From Shimia sp047124445 (GTDB lineage Bacteria; Pseudomonadota; Alphaproteobacteria; Rhodobacterales; Rhodobacteraceae): a DNA stretch of 64,000 nucleotides. The notes beneath the pieces are model-generated. The model was not told the DNA's origin and did no database searches. It saw only the letters and a list, made by a program, of their open reading frames with translations. Below, in pieces: positions 9,526-17,184 of the stretch. Each line of letters starts with the position of its first letter. The stretch's first letter is position 1. The DNA lies in the NCBI RefSeq assembly GCF_047124445.1, contig NZ_CP138921.1, forward strand, positions 2,666,001 to 2,730,000, written 5' to 3'. Both the position numbers and the translations under genes were made by a program.

Positions 9526-10341
9526 ATGAGAATACCCATAGCTGCCCTAATCGGGCTCATCTTCACTTTCGCGTACTTTTTCGTAGCCATCTTTGCGCCC
9601 TGGATTGCGCCTTATGGCATGGCGGAAGTGGTCAGTCGCGACGTGTGGCTGCCACCGTCCTCCGAGTTTTTGCTTGGGACCGACAACCTTGGCCGCGATT
9701 TGCTCAGCCGTATGATCTACGGCGGGCGCACAACAATCTTTATTGCCACCGCGGCAACCATTCTGAGTTTCACAACAGGCTCCATCCTTGGCTTCCTCGC
9801 TGCTGTTCTTGGCGGCTGGGCAGATCAAGCCATGAGCCGGTTTGTGGACTTGATCATGTCGATTCCGTCGCTGATCTTCGCCTTGGTCGTGTTGTCAGTC
9901 ATGCCGGTGACAGTGCCTGTGCTGATCGTTGTGATGGGCCTGTTGGACAGCACGCGCGTGTACCGACTGGCGCGCGCCGTTGCCGTGGACATCAACGTCA
10001 TGGATTACGTTGAGGCCGCAAAGCTGCGAGGCGAAGGCCGCGGCTGGATCATCTTCCGGGAAATCCTGCCAAACGCTCTGTCCCCGTTGATTGCGGAAAT
10101 GGGCCTGCGGTTCATCTTTATGGTTCTGTTTGTTTCTACTCTGTCTTTCTTGGGTCTTGGCGTTCAGCCCCCCCAGGCGGACTGGGGTGGAATCGTGAAA
10201 GAAAACGCGGACGGTATCGTCTACGGCATTGGCGCAGCGCTTTACCCCGCAGTCGCCATCGCCACTCTGGCGATCTCGGTGAACCTCGTCGCTGACTGGA
10301 TCCTGAACCGCACAACTTCGCTGAAAGGTGGCCGCGGATGA
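9526..10341 (+). CDS. Dipeptide-type ABC transporter permease, DppC-like
   Basis: A 271-residue partner of the upstream permease. I choose the ATG at 9526, preceded by AGGGGAA, over an in-frame ATG at 9433 that lies inside the previous gene. Family marks are the PFLLGTDNLGRDLLSR-like stretch (here FLLGTDNLGRDLLSR), the EAA loop (YVEAAKLRGEGRGWIIFREI) and the FLGLGVQPPQADWG motif near the C-terminus. It ends by overlapping the ATPase gene by 4 bases (ATGA). Confidence 0.93.
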   Translation: MRIPIAALIGLIFTFAYFFVAIFAPWIAPYGMAEVVSRDVWLPPSSEFLLGTDNLGRDLLSRMIYGGRTTIFIATAATILSFTTGSILGFLAAVLGGWADQAMSRFVDLIMSIPSLIFALVVLSVMPVTVPVLIVVMGLLDSTRVYRLARAVAVDINVMDYVEAAKLRGEGRGWIIFREILPNALSPLIAEMGLRFIFMVLFVSTLSFLGLGVQPPQADWGGIVKENADGIVYGIGAALYPAVAIATLAISVNLVADWILNRTTSLKGGRG

Positions 10342-11975
10342 GCGATAAGCTTCTCAAAGTCCAAAACCTCAAGATTGGCGCAACGGTGTACCCTCCGGGC
10401 GAAAAACCGCACGACATTGAGATCGTACATGGCGTGAGCTTTGAGGTTGAGAAGGGCAAAGTGCTGGGTCTCATTGGCGAGTCCGGTGCAGGCAAGTCGA
10501 CCATTGGTCTTGCGTCGATGGCTTACGGGCGCGGTGGCGTAAAAATCACGGGCGGCGAAGTTTGGGTCAATGGGCGGGACATTCTGAAGACCACAAACTC
10601 AGACGTGCGAGCCCTGCGCGGCGGCGAAGTGACCTATGTGAGCCAGTCTGCTGCCGCGTCCTTCAACCCTGCCAAAAAGATCATGGATCAGGTGACCGAA
10701 GCCGCGATCCTGCAAGGCAAGTTTTCCAAAAAGGAAGCCGAGAGTCGCGCAGTGGAACTGTTCCGGAAACTTGGTCTCCCCGATCCGGAAAACATCGGTA
10801 ACCGCTACCCGCACCAGGTATCTGGCGGGCAGTTGCAACGCTGCATGACAGCACTTGCGCTGTGTCCCGAGCCGGATTTGGTGGTGTTTGACGAACCGAC
10901 AACCGCGCTGGACGTGACCACGCAAATCGACGTGCTGATGGCGATCAAGGAAGCCATTCGCGACACTGGCGTGGCGGCGCTCTATATCACCCATGACCTC
11001 GCGGTTGTGGCGCAAGTGAGTGACGACATTCTTGTCCTGAAAATGGGAGACATGGTCGAATACGGCTCTGTGGATCAGATCATCAACAATCCACAGGAAG
11101 AGTACACCAAGGCCTTGGTTTCGGTGCGCTCTATTGAGCATGCTGAGAAAACGCCAACGCCAGAACCCGTTCTTAAGGTGCAGAACATTACCGCCCGCTA
11201 TAAGGGCACCAACTTTGACGTTCTCAAGAACATCAATGTTGAGTTGCACCCTGGGCAAACCCTTGCGGTTGTAGGTGAGAGTGGATCTGGTAAATCCACC
11301 TTGGCACGGGTCATCACGGGCCTTTTGCCGCAAAGCAATGGCAGCGTCCATTTTGCTGGTCGCGACCTGAGCAAGGATTTGGCCGGACGCTCCAAGGAGG
11401 ACCTGCGCGAGTTGCAAATGATCTACCAGATGGCAGACGTTGCGATGAACCCGCGCCAAACCGTCGGCACAATCATTGGCCGTCCGCTTGAGTTCTACTT
11501 TGGTCTGCGCGGCGCTGAAAAGCGCAAGCGCATTGTTGAGCTGCTGGACGAGATCGAGATGGGCGAAGGCTTCATTGATCGCTATCCTGCGGAACTGTCA
11601 GGTGGTCAGAAACAACGTGTCTGTATTGCGCGTGCTCTGGCGGCAAAGCCAAAGATGATCATCTGTGACGAGGTGACCAGCGCGCTGGATCCACTGGTGG
11701 CGGACGGCATCCTCAAGCTGCTCCTAGACCTTCAGAAAATCGAGGACGTTGCCTATCTGTTCATCACCCACGACCTTGCCACGGTGAAGGCCATCGCAGA
11801 CTCCATTGCCGTGATGTATCAGGGCGAAGTGGTGCGCTACGGCGGCAAGACAGACGTGTTGTCTCCGCCGTTTGACGACTACACCGACTTGCTGCTGAGC
11901 TCTGTGCCTGAAATGAAACTCGGCTGGCTGGAAGAGGTCATCGCGAACCGAAAAATGGAAAGCGCAGGCAACTAA
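10338..11975 (+). CDS. Dipeptide-type ABC transporter, fused DppD-DppF ATPase
   Basis: A single 545-residue chain carries both nucleotide-binding domains, which are separate DppD and DppF proteins in many bacteria. Domain 1 has Walker A GESGAGKST, signature VSGGQLQRCMTA and Walker B LVVFDEPTTALD. Domain 2 has Walker A GESGSGKST, signature LSGGQKQRVCIARA and MIICDEVTSALD. Both have an H-loop (YITHDLAVV and FITHDLATV). The start overlaps the permease stop, and a strong terminator follows at 12000-12025, so this is the last gene of the operon. Confidence 0.94.
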   Translation: MSDKLLKVQNLKIGATVYPPGEKPHDIEIVHGVSFEVEKGKVLGLIGESGAGKSTIGLASMAYGRGGVKITGGEVWVNGRDILKTTNSDVRALRGGEVTYVSQSAAASFNPAKKIMDQVTEAAILQGKFSKKEAESRAVELFRKLGLPDPENIGNRYPHQVSGGQLQRCMTALALCPEPDLVVFDEPTTALDVTTQIDVLMAIKEAIRDTGVAALYITHDLAVVAQVSDDILVLKMGDMVEYGSVDQIINNPQEEYTKALVSVRSIEHAEKTPTPEPVLKVQNITARYKGTNFDVLKNINVELHPGQTLAVVGESGSGKSTLARVITGLLPQSNGSVHFAGRDLSKDLAGRSKEDLRELQMIYQMADVAMNPRQTVGTIIGRPLEFYFGLRGAEKRKRIVELLDEIEMGEGFIDRYPAELSGGQKQRVCIARALAAKPKMIICDEVTSALDPLVADGILKLLLDLQKIEDVAYLFITHDLATVKAIADSIAVMYQGEVVRYGGKTDVLSPPFDDYTDLLLSSVPEMKLGWLEEVIANRKMESAGN

Positions 11976-11999
11976 GGCTATTCGCTTTCACACAAATTG

Positions 12000-12025
12000 C
12001 GGCGCCAGTTTCGGCGCCGTTTTTT
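12000..12025 (+). terminator. Rho-independent terminator of the ABC importer operon
   Basis: A 7-bp stem (CGGCGCC with GGCGCCG) around the loop AGTTT is followed by six T. It sits 25 bases after the ATPase stop and separates the operon from the hydrolase at 12122. Confidence 0.85.
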
Positions 12026-12121
12026 GTCTTTAGCATCCAAAACCACCATCGAAATGTCGGTCTTGAACGTTCTGTCACAATCCGCTGGTTTATTACTTTT
12101 GTTACTAAGGAGGAGCCCGGC

Positions 12122-12958
12122 ATGGACAACAAACTGCTTTTGATCATCCTGGACGGTGTGCCCTGGCGCAATTGGAGCCGCCTGTTTGGCAATCTGGAAG
12201 GTTGGGTGGCAGACGGCACAGCCCAAAAGTGGAAAATGACCTCTGTGCTGCCCTCGATTTCCGCAAGCTGCTATGCTTCAATCCACACCGGAGTCACACC
12301 TCAGGAACACGGCTGCACCGGAAACGGCAATGTTTTCCGCATCAAACAGGCCGACATCTTTTCAGAAGTTCGCAAGGCGGGTGGCAAGACTGGCGCAGTG
12401 GCCCACTCCTTCTGGTCGGAGTTTTTCAACCGCCATCCGTTCGATTTTGTACGGGATATTGAATATGACGAGCCCGAGAGCAACACCATCAATCACGGGC
12501 GGTTCCACAGCATGACCGGATATGGCGCGGCCAATCAGATGACGCCATCCGACGTGGACTTATTCGCGACACTCACCAATCTCTGCCTCAAGAACGAGCT
12601 CGACTACGGCATGTTGCACACCTGTACGCTGGACAGTATGGGGCACCGCTTTCAGCACGACAGCCACGAAATGGATCATGCCTGTTTTGTGATGGACGAA
12701 ATGCTGGCACCCTTCATCCCTCGATGGCGGCAGATGGGATATGAGGTGATTGTCACCGCGGATCACGGGCAAGACGCAAGAGGACACCACGGCGGCAATG
12801 ATCCGCTGCAGCAGGAGTTCGCGCTTTACTACTTCGGGGAGGCCAAAGGCCCCGCCCCTGATGTAGTGCTGTCTCAGTTACAGCTGGCCCCCTCCATTCT
12901 ACACCGGCTTGGGGTTTCGGCACCGGACACGATGAAGGCTGAACCGTTTTTAACCTGA
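12122..12958 (+). CDS. Alkaline phosphatase superfamily hydrolase (nucleotide pyrophosphatase/phosphodiesterase type)
   Basis: A 278-residue metal-dependent hydrolase without a signal peptide, so probably cytoplasmic. AAGGAGGA at 12107-12114 supports the start. Metal ligands of the superfamily are visible: Asp11 (LDG), a candidate serine nucleophile in PSISASC (44-50), Asp171 and His175 (LDSMGH), Asp214 and His215 (ADHG) and the GHHGG motif near 221. The SIHTGVTPQEHG stretch is typical of phosphodiesterases and phosphonoacetate hydrolases. The chain is short compared with the roughly 400-residue relatives because the insertions are reduced. It follows the importer operon but has its own leader after a terminator, so a link to the imported substrate is only inferred. 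Confidence 0.8.
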   Translation: MDNKLLLIILDGVPWRNWSRLFGNLEGWVADGTAQKWKMTSVLPSISASCYASIHTGVTPQEHGCTGNGNVFRIKQADIFSEVRKAGGKTGAVAHSFWSEFFNRHPFDFVRDIEYDEPESNTINHGRFHSMTGYGAANQMTPSDVDLFATLTNLCLKNELDYGMLHTCTLDSMGHRFQHDSHEMDHACFVMDEMLAPFIPRWRQMGYEVIVTADHGQDARGHHGGNDPLQQEFALYYFGEAKGPAPDVVLSQLQLAPSILHRLGVSAPDTMKAEPFLT

Positions 12959-12965
12959 TTGGCTG

Positions 12966-14288
12966 CTACGGGAGGACCTTTTCAATCGCGGCCTCAAGCG
13001 TGCCGACAATAAGATCGATGTGAGATGACTCCATGATAAAGGGAGGCGCCAAAAGGATATGCGTGCCTCGTTTACCGTCGATTGTGCCCCCCATGGGATA
13101 ACAGATCAGACCCGCCTCAAACGCCGCCGCCTTGAGCCGCGGAGCCAAAGCCAGCTCAGAGTCAAACGGCTCTTTAGTCTCTCGGTCTTTGACAATTTCC
13201 ATCCCAAGGAAAAGGCCCCGCCCGCGGATGTCTCCGATATGAGGATGCTGCCCAAAAGTGTCGTTCAACTCGTGCTGCAACTTTGCCCCCAACGGCGCGA
13301 CATTGGACACCACATCGTCATCAATCAACCGCTTCGCGACCGCTAGTGCCGATGCTGCTGCGGTCGGGTGACCATTGTAGGTGTGACCATGCTGGAAAAA
13401 TCCAGACCCATCTCTGATCACGTCGTAAATCTCAGAGGTACAGAGCATTGCGCCAATTGGCTGATATCCTGCCCCTAACCCTTTCGCGACGGCGCAGATA
13501 TCCGGGCTGATGTGCTCTTGCTCATGGGCGAACAAAGAGCCTGTTCGCCCCATGCCGCACATCACCTCGTCAAGAATGAGCAAGACGCCGTACTTGTCAC
13601 ATATGTCCCGGACCCTCTTGAAGTAGCCTTCCACAGGCGGGACTGCACCCGATGTCGCGCCCACAACAGGTTCTGCCACAAAGGCGAGCACCTCTTCTAG
13701 ACCCAGCTCGAGGATTTTGTCTTCCAACTCCTGCGCAACCCGCTGCCCATAGTCATGACCTGTTTCGTCCCCTTCTTGGCCGCGATAGGCGTAGCACGGC
13801 GCGATGTGATGGGTCTCCACAAGCAAGGGAGAGAACGGCTCGCGACGCCAAAGGTTGCCGCCTGTTGCCAGCGCACCAAGGGTATTGCCATGGTAACTTT
13901 GACGGCGCGCAATCACGTGCCGGCGTTTCGGTTCACCTTTTTCCAGCATGTATTGGCGCGCAAGTTTTAGGGCACTTTCCATAGCCTCGGAGCCGCCAGA
14001 CACCAAATAGACCCGATCCAGGTTTCCGGGCGCATTGGCAATAAGTTTGGCAGCCAGTTCCTCCGCAGGCTCTGACGTGAAAAATCCGGTATGCGCAAAA
14101 GCGGTGGCATCAAGTTGCGCCTTGATCGCCGCGATTACAGCTGGATCAGAATGGCCAAGACAGCTGACAGCTGCGCCACCCGAGCCATCAAAATACGCTT
14201 TACCGTCCTTGTCATACAGAAACGCACCTTCGCCGCGCGCAACGGTAGGAAGCGACTTGCGGCTGTGTCGTGGAAATACATGGCTCAT
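12966..14288 (-). CDS. Class III pyridoxal-phosphate aminotransferase
   Basis: A 440-residue fold-type I aminotransferase of the omega-amino-acid class (relatives use beta-alanine, taurine, GABA or ornithine). The PLP lysine is Lys269 in AVAKGLGAGYQP; the upstream LILDEVMCGMGRTG stretch contains the Asp that contacts the pyridine nitrogen. VSGGSEAMESALKLARQY marks the phosphate-binding region. Its ATG overlaps the stop of the BKACE gene by 4 bases, so the two enzymes are co-translated. The likely job is to convert an amino group into a carbonyl before the BKACE step. The substrate is unknown. Confidence 0.9.
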   Translation of the reverse strand: MSHVFPRHSRKSLPTVARGEGAFLYDKDGKAYFDGSGGAAVSCLGHSDPAVIAAIKAQLDATAFAHTGFFTSEPAEELAAKLIANAPGNLDRVYLVSGGSEAMESALKLARQYMLEKGEPKRRHVIARRQSYHGNTLGALATGGNLWRREPFSPLLVETHHIAPCYAYRGQEGDETGHDYGQRVAQELEDKILELGLEEVLAFVAEPVVGATSGAVPPVEGYFKRVRDICDKYGVLLILDEVMCGMGRTGSLFAHEQEHISPDICAVAKGLGAGYQPIGAMLCTSEIYDVIRDGSGFFQHGHTYNGHPTAAASALAVAKRLIDDDVVSNVAPLGAKLQHELNDTFGQHPHIGDIRGRGLFLGMEIVKDRETKEPFDSELALAPRLKAAAFEAGLICYPMGGTIDGKRGTHILLAPPFIMESSHIDLIVGTLEAAIEKVLP

Positions 14289-15115
14289 GAAACTTGTACC
14301 TTTTCTAACAATGGACGCCCAATGGAGGTGGCGTGCTGTACTATGAGCGATACGCTTTCCGCATTGTCGCGGAGCAGTTCACCGTTCGCTTTGTGAAGGT
14401 TGTTTTCAAACCCAACCCGCACGTGACCGTTCATACGCAACACGTCGCGCACAACACGTTGCTCCGTCGGACCAAACGCGCAGACGGTCCATGATGACAC
14501 ATCATCGTCTAGCGAGTTTAGGAGCCCCCGAAGTGTGAATGGTTGCGCATCTTTGGGCGGCTCATAGCTACCAAGAACCAGCAAGACATCGCGCTGTGTT
14601 GGCAAGATGACACCGTTGGCTAACCAGGCCTTGAACTGGTGAATATCCTCTGCGTCGTAGAGGATGTGCTGCAAATGAACCCCGGCCTCTTGAGCAAAGC
14701 CATACATGCGGTGGGCAACGCGCTCGTCTCGCGCCATTTCGCGCACAGACACACTGGCTGCAGCCGGCTGCAGTTGCTTGACCGTATCGAATTGGGCCTC
14801 GATGCCGTACACACCGGCCGCTTCCGTGGTGATCTGTATCTGAAGCCCCGGTGCCATTTCGGCCACTGCGGACATCGCTTCCCTGTACAATCCTGGGTCC
14901 AGCGAATGTTTCTGATCTTTGTCGCGCACATGCAAATGCAATTCATGCGCCCCCGCCTCCAAACACGCCGCTGAGGTGGCCGCGATTTCCTCAACGGTAA
15001 CCGGCACTTTGGGATGGTCGCGTTTGGTCTTGCGCGCACCATTGGGGGCGACGGTCACCTTGAGAGGCGGCAGGTCGGCAGGCTGGTGAAGGGTAGTGAT
15101 GCTGTCTTTGGGCAT
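14285..15115 (-). CDS. Beta-keto acid cleavage enzyme (BKACE, DUF849 family)
   Basis: A 276-residue TIM-barrel zinc enzyme. BKACE proteins condense a beta-keto acid with acetyl-CoA and release acetoacetate plus a new acyl-CoA; the founding member is Kce of lysine fermentation. The zinc-binding HLH pair is His60 and His62 (ELHLHVRD), and KVTVAPNGARKTK is the usual N-terminal strand. I start at 15115, where GGAAAG lies 8 bases upstream; the longer frame to 15160 would run through the palindrome at 15151-15170. It is the first gene of a two-gene operon with the aminotransferase, divergent from an RpiR regulator, which suggests an inducible degradation pathway. Confidence 0.88.
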   Translation of the reverse strand: MPKDSITTLHQPADLPPLKVTVAPNGARKTKRDHPKVPVTVEEIAATSAACLEAGAHELHLHVRDKDQKHSLDPGLYREAMSAVAEMAPGLQIQITTEAAGVYGIEAQFDTVKQLQPAAASVSVREMARDERVAHRMYGFAQEAGVHLQHILYDAEDIHQFKAWLANGVILPTQRDVLLVLGSYEPPKDAQPFTLRGLLNSLDDDVSSWTVCAFGPTEQRVVRDVLRMNGHVRVGFENNLHKANGELLRDNAESVSLIVQHATSIGRPLLEKVQVS

Positions 15116-15150
15116 CTTTGAAACTTTCCAGGTTGAGGTAGCCAGAACAT

Positions 15151-15170
15151 TTTGAAACAAATGTTTCGAA
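15151..15170. promoter_or_regulatory. Palindromic operator candidate for the RpiR regulator
   Basis: TTTGAAACAAATGTTTCGAA is an inverted repeat with 9-base arms, one mismatch and a 2-base centre. It lies between the divergent BKACE and rpiR genes, directly upstream of a candidate rpiR -35 box. RpiR proteins bind such palindromes as dimers, so this is a good operator candidate, inferred from position and symmetry only. Confidence 0.6.
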
Positions 15171-15172
15171 TC

Positions 15173-15200
15173 TTGACCTGAGCTAAAACATCTGGATAAA
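15173..15200 (+). promoter_or_regulatory. Candidate sigma-70 promoter of the rpiR-type gene
   Basis: TTGACC at 15173-15178 and GATAAA at 15195-15200 are separated by 16 bases; ATAAAT one base later gives 17. The position just downstream of the palindrome would allow repression or activation by the encoded regulator. Confidence 0.4.
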
Positions 15201-15221
15201 TCCTGTCAAGTGGAGGGATTC

Positions 15222-16088
15222 GTGAACAGATCAAACCGTCTTCAGGAACGGGTAGCGGACAATTATGCCGACCTGAGCGTCAAGCTACGGGCTGCGGCTG
15301 ACTTTGTGTTGGCCAATGAAATGGACGTGGCTGCACGATCCTTGCGGGCAATTTCTGCGGCAAGCGGTGTGTCCCCCGCGACCCTTTCAAGGCTGGCCCG
15401 CGTGTTAGGCTTTGAAACCTATGAAGAACTTCGGGAGTTATGTCGGGACTCCGTTGGAGAGCGATCCCAATCGCTCACCCAGCGGGTTCAAAAACTGCAG
15501 GACGGGTCAGAAGAAGACGCGCCGATCTACGACCGGCAAGCGGCGGCCTGCATTTCCAACATCACAACCCTCGTCGATACGCTAGACAAAGACCGGTTAC
15601 AAAATACTGTGAACGCCCTGGCAGAGGCCAAGTCCGTGGTGCTTTTTGGCGCCTTTGGCTCCACCGGGATTGTTGAATACATGGCCTATCTGGCGAACTA
15701 CTTCTCGACGACTTGGACGTTGGCAGGCCGCATGGGCGCTTCATTGGGGGCATCGCTCGCTGCGATGGGGCCAGACGACGTTTTGCTGGTGGTCACCAAG
15801 ACGCCATATGCTGCTCGTGCGGTCCGGGCGGTGGAGGCCGCACAGCAAATCGGGGCAAAAACTATCGTGATCAGCGACAGCCACGCCTGTCCAGCGATCA
15901 AATTCGCAACTTTTCCCTTTATTGTTCCGTCAGATAGTCCACAATTCTTCTCGTCCTATGCGGCGACTCTGACATTAATGGAGTCGATGGTTGCCATGTT
16001 GGTGGCACAATCCGGCGAAGGGACAAACGAGCGCATCCGAGAGGTTGAGCGACACAATCAACGCCTGGGTGATTTCTGGGTGGACTAA
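15222..16088 (+). CDS. RpiR/MurR family transcriptional regulator (HTH-SIS)
   Basis: A 288-residue regulator with an N-terminal HTH_6 domain (residues about 5-75; SAASGVSPATLSRLARVLGF holds the recognition helix) and a C-terminal SIS domain that senses sugar phosphates or other phosphorylated metabolites (VVLFGAFGSTGIVEY, VLLVVTKTPYAARAV). The GTG at 15222 is chosen because GGAGGG sits 5 bases before it; a GTG at 15210 has no such site. It is divergent from the BKACE/aminotransferase operon and directly upstream of the TRAP transporter genes, so it probably controls both. Confidence 0.88.
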   Translation: MNRSNRLQERVADNYADLSVKLRAAADFVLANEMDVAARSLRAISAASGVSPATLSRLARVLGFETYEELRELCRDSVGERSQSLTQRVQKLQDGSEEDAPIYDRQAAACISNITTLVDTLDKDRLQNTVNALAEAKSVVLFGAFGSTGIVEYMAYLANYFSTTWTLAGRMGASLGASLAAMGPDDVLLVVTKTPYAARAVRAVEAAQQIGAKTIVISDSHACPAIKFATFPFIVPSDSPQFFSSYAATLTLMESMVAMLVAQSGEGTNERIREVERHNQRLGDFWVD

Positions 16089-16100
16089 AGACAAAAAGAC

Positions 16101-16110
16101 TGAAATTTCA
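16101..16110. promoter_or_regulatory. Short perfect palindrome upstream of the TRAP receptor gene
   Basis: TGAAATTTCA is a perfect 10-base palindrome in the 49-base gap before the TRAP receptor. It shares the TGAAA...TTTC arms of the 15151-15170 site and may be a second RpiR operator. Ten-base palindromes can occur by chance, so this is weak on its own. Confidence 0.35.
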
Positions 16111-16137
16111 ATACTATCATCAACTAGGGAGCCTAAG

Positions 16138-17100
16138 ATGATTTCGAAACTGAAACTGGCCGGTGCGGCCATTATCGCCTCCATGGGCATTTCTGCAGGT
16201 GCCTCTGCACAGGAGTTCATCTCCATCGGCACCGGTGGCGTGACCGGCGTTTACTACCCAACCGGTGGTGCAATCTGCCGTCTGGTCAACAAAGGCCGCA
16301 AAGAGCACGGCATCCGCTGCGCTGTGGAGTCCACTGGCGGTTCTGTCTACAACATCAACACCATCAAAGCTGGTGAGCTGGAATTTGGCGTTGCGCAGTC
16401 TGACTGGCAGCACCACGCCTACAACGGCACCTCCAAATTCTCCGACAACCCGTTCCCGGATATCCGCGCGGTGTTCTCCGTACACCCTGAGCCATTCACT
16501 GTCATCGCGCGTTCCGACGCCGGTGTGAGCAGCTTTGCGGACCTCAAAGGCAAGCGTGTTAACGTTGGCAACCCTGGTTCCGGTCAGCGCGCCACCATGG
16601 AAGTGGTGATGGACGCATATGGCATCGGCATGGACGACTTTGCTCTGGCAACCGAGTACAAAGGTTCCGAAATGGCGAAGCAGCTGTGTGACGGCAACAT
16701 CGACGCGATGATCTACACCATCGGCCACCCAGCCGCGGCCATCAAAGAAGCAACCACCACCTGTGACGCAAACCTGGTGAGCGTAACCGGCCCAGAGATC
16801 GAAAAACTGGTCGCTGACAACCCGTTCTACCGCGTCGCAACCATCCCTGGTGGCATGTACAAAGGTACCGATGGCGACACCACCACCTTTGGTGTTGGCG
16901 CAACCTTCGTGACCTCCGCGACCATTCCTGACGAAGTTGTTTACGTTGTAGCCAAGTCCGTGATGGAGAACGTGGAAGACTTCCGCAAGCTGCACCCTGC
17001 GTTTGCGAACCTGGACCCAGCCGAGATGGTTAAGGACGGTCTCAGCGCACCTCTGCACCCAGGGGCCGAGAAGGCCTACATGGAGCTGGGCCTGAAGTAA
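16138..17100 (+). CDS. TRAP transporter solute receptor, TAXI family
   Basis: A 320-residue periplasmic receptor. The ATG at 16138 is preceded by AGGGAG and starts a clear Sec signal peptide (hydrophobic residues 5-18, cleavage after GASAQ or nearby). The mature protein begins FISIGTGGVTGVYYPTGG, the family hallmark, and carries KGKRVNVGNPGSGQRATME and MIYTIGHPAAAIKEA. TAXI receptors feed carboxylate-type ligands, such as glutamate or oxo-acids, to a fused TRAP permease, which is the next gene. The long frame upstream of 16138 is not coding. A strong hairpin after the stop may keep the receptor more abundant than the permease. Confidence 0.95.
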   Translation: MISKLKLAGAAIIASMGISAGASAQEFISIGTGGVTGVYYPTGGAICRLVNKGRKEHGIRCAVESTGGSVYNINTIKAGELEFGVAQSDWQHHAYNGTSKFSDNPFPDIRAVFSVHPEPFTVIARSDAGVSSFADLKGKRVNVGNPGSGQRATMEVVMDAYGIGMDDFALATEYKGSEMAKQLCDGNIDAMIYTIGHPAAAIKEATTTCDANLVSVTGPEIEKLVADNPFYRVATIPGGMYKGTDGDTTTFGVGATFVTSATIPDEVVYVVAKSVMENVEDFRKLHPAFANLDPAEMVKDGLSAPLHPGAEKAYMELGLK

Positions 17101-17125
17101 GGGCAGCCTGAGTTTACAAGTGTTG

Positions 17126-17157
17126 GAAGCGCCTCGAAGTCCATTTCGGGGCGCTTC
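17126..17157 (+). promoter_or_regulatory. Intercistronic hairpin between TRAP receptor and permease genes
   Basis: GAAGCGCCTCGAA (17126-17138) pairs with TTCGGGGCGCTTC (17145-17157) around a 6-base loop: 13 pairs including one wobble, with no T-tract after it. Such hairpins commonly stabilise upstream mRNA or attenuate transcription, giving an excess of binding protein over permease. Confidence 0.65.
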
Positions 17158-17184
17158 TCAAAAAGGGGTTCAACGGGGAAGATT

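Noticed and set aside
15991..16137. Upstream extension of the TAXI receptor gene into rpiR
   Set aside because: It runs inside rpiR in another frame and would hide the signal peptide; AGGGAG precedes the ATG at 16138.
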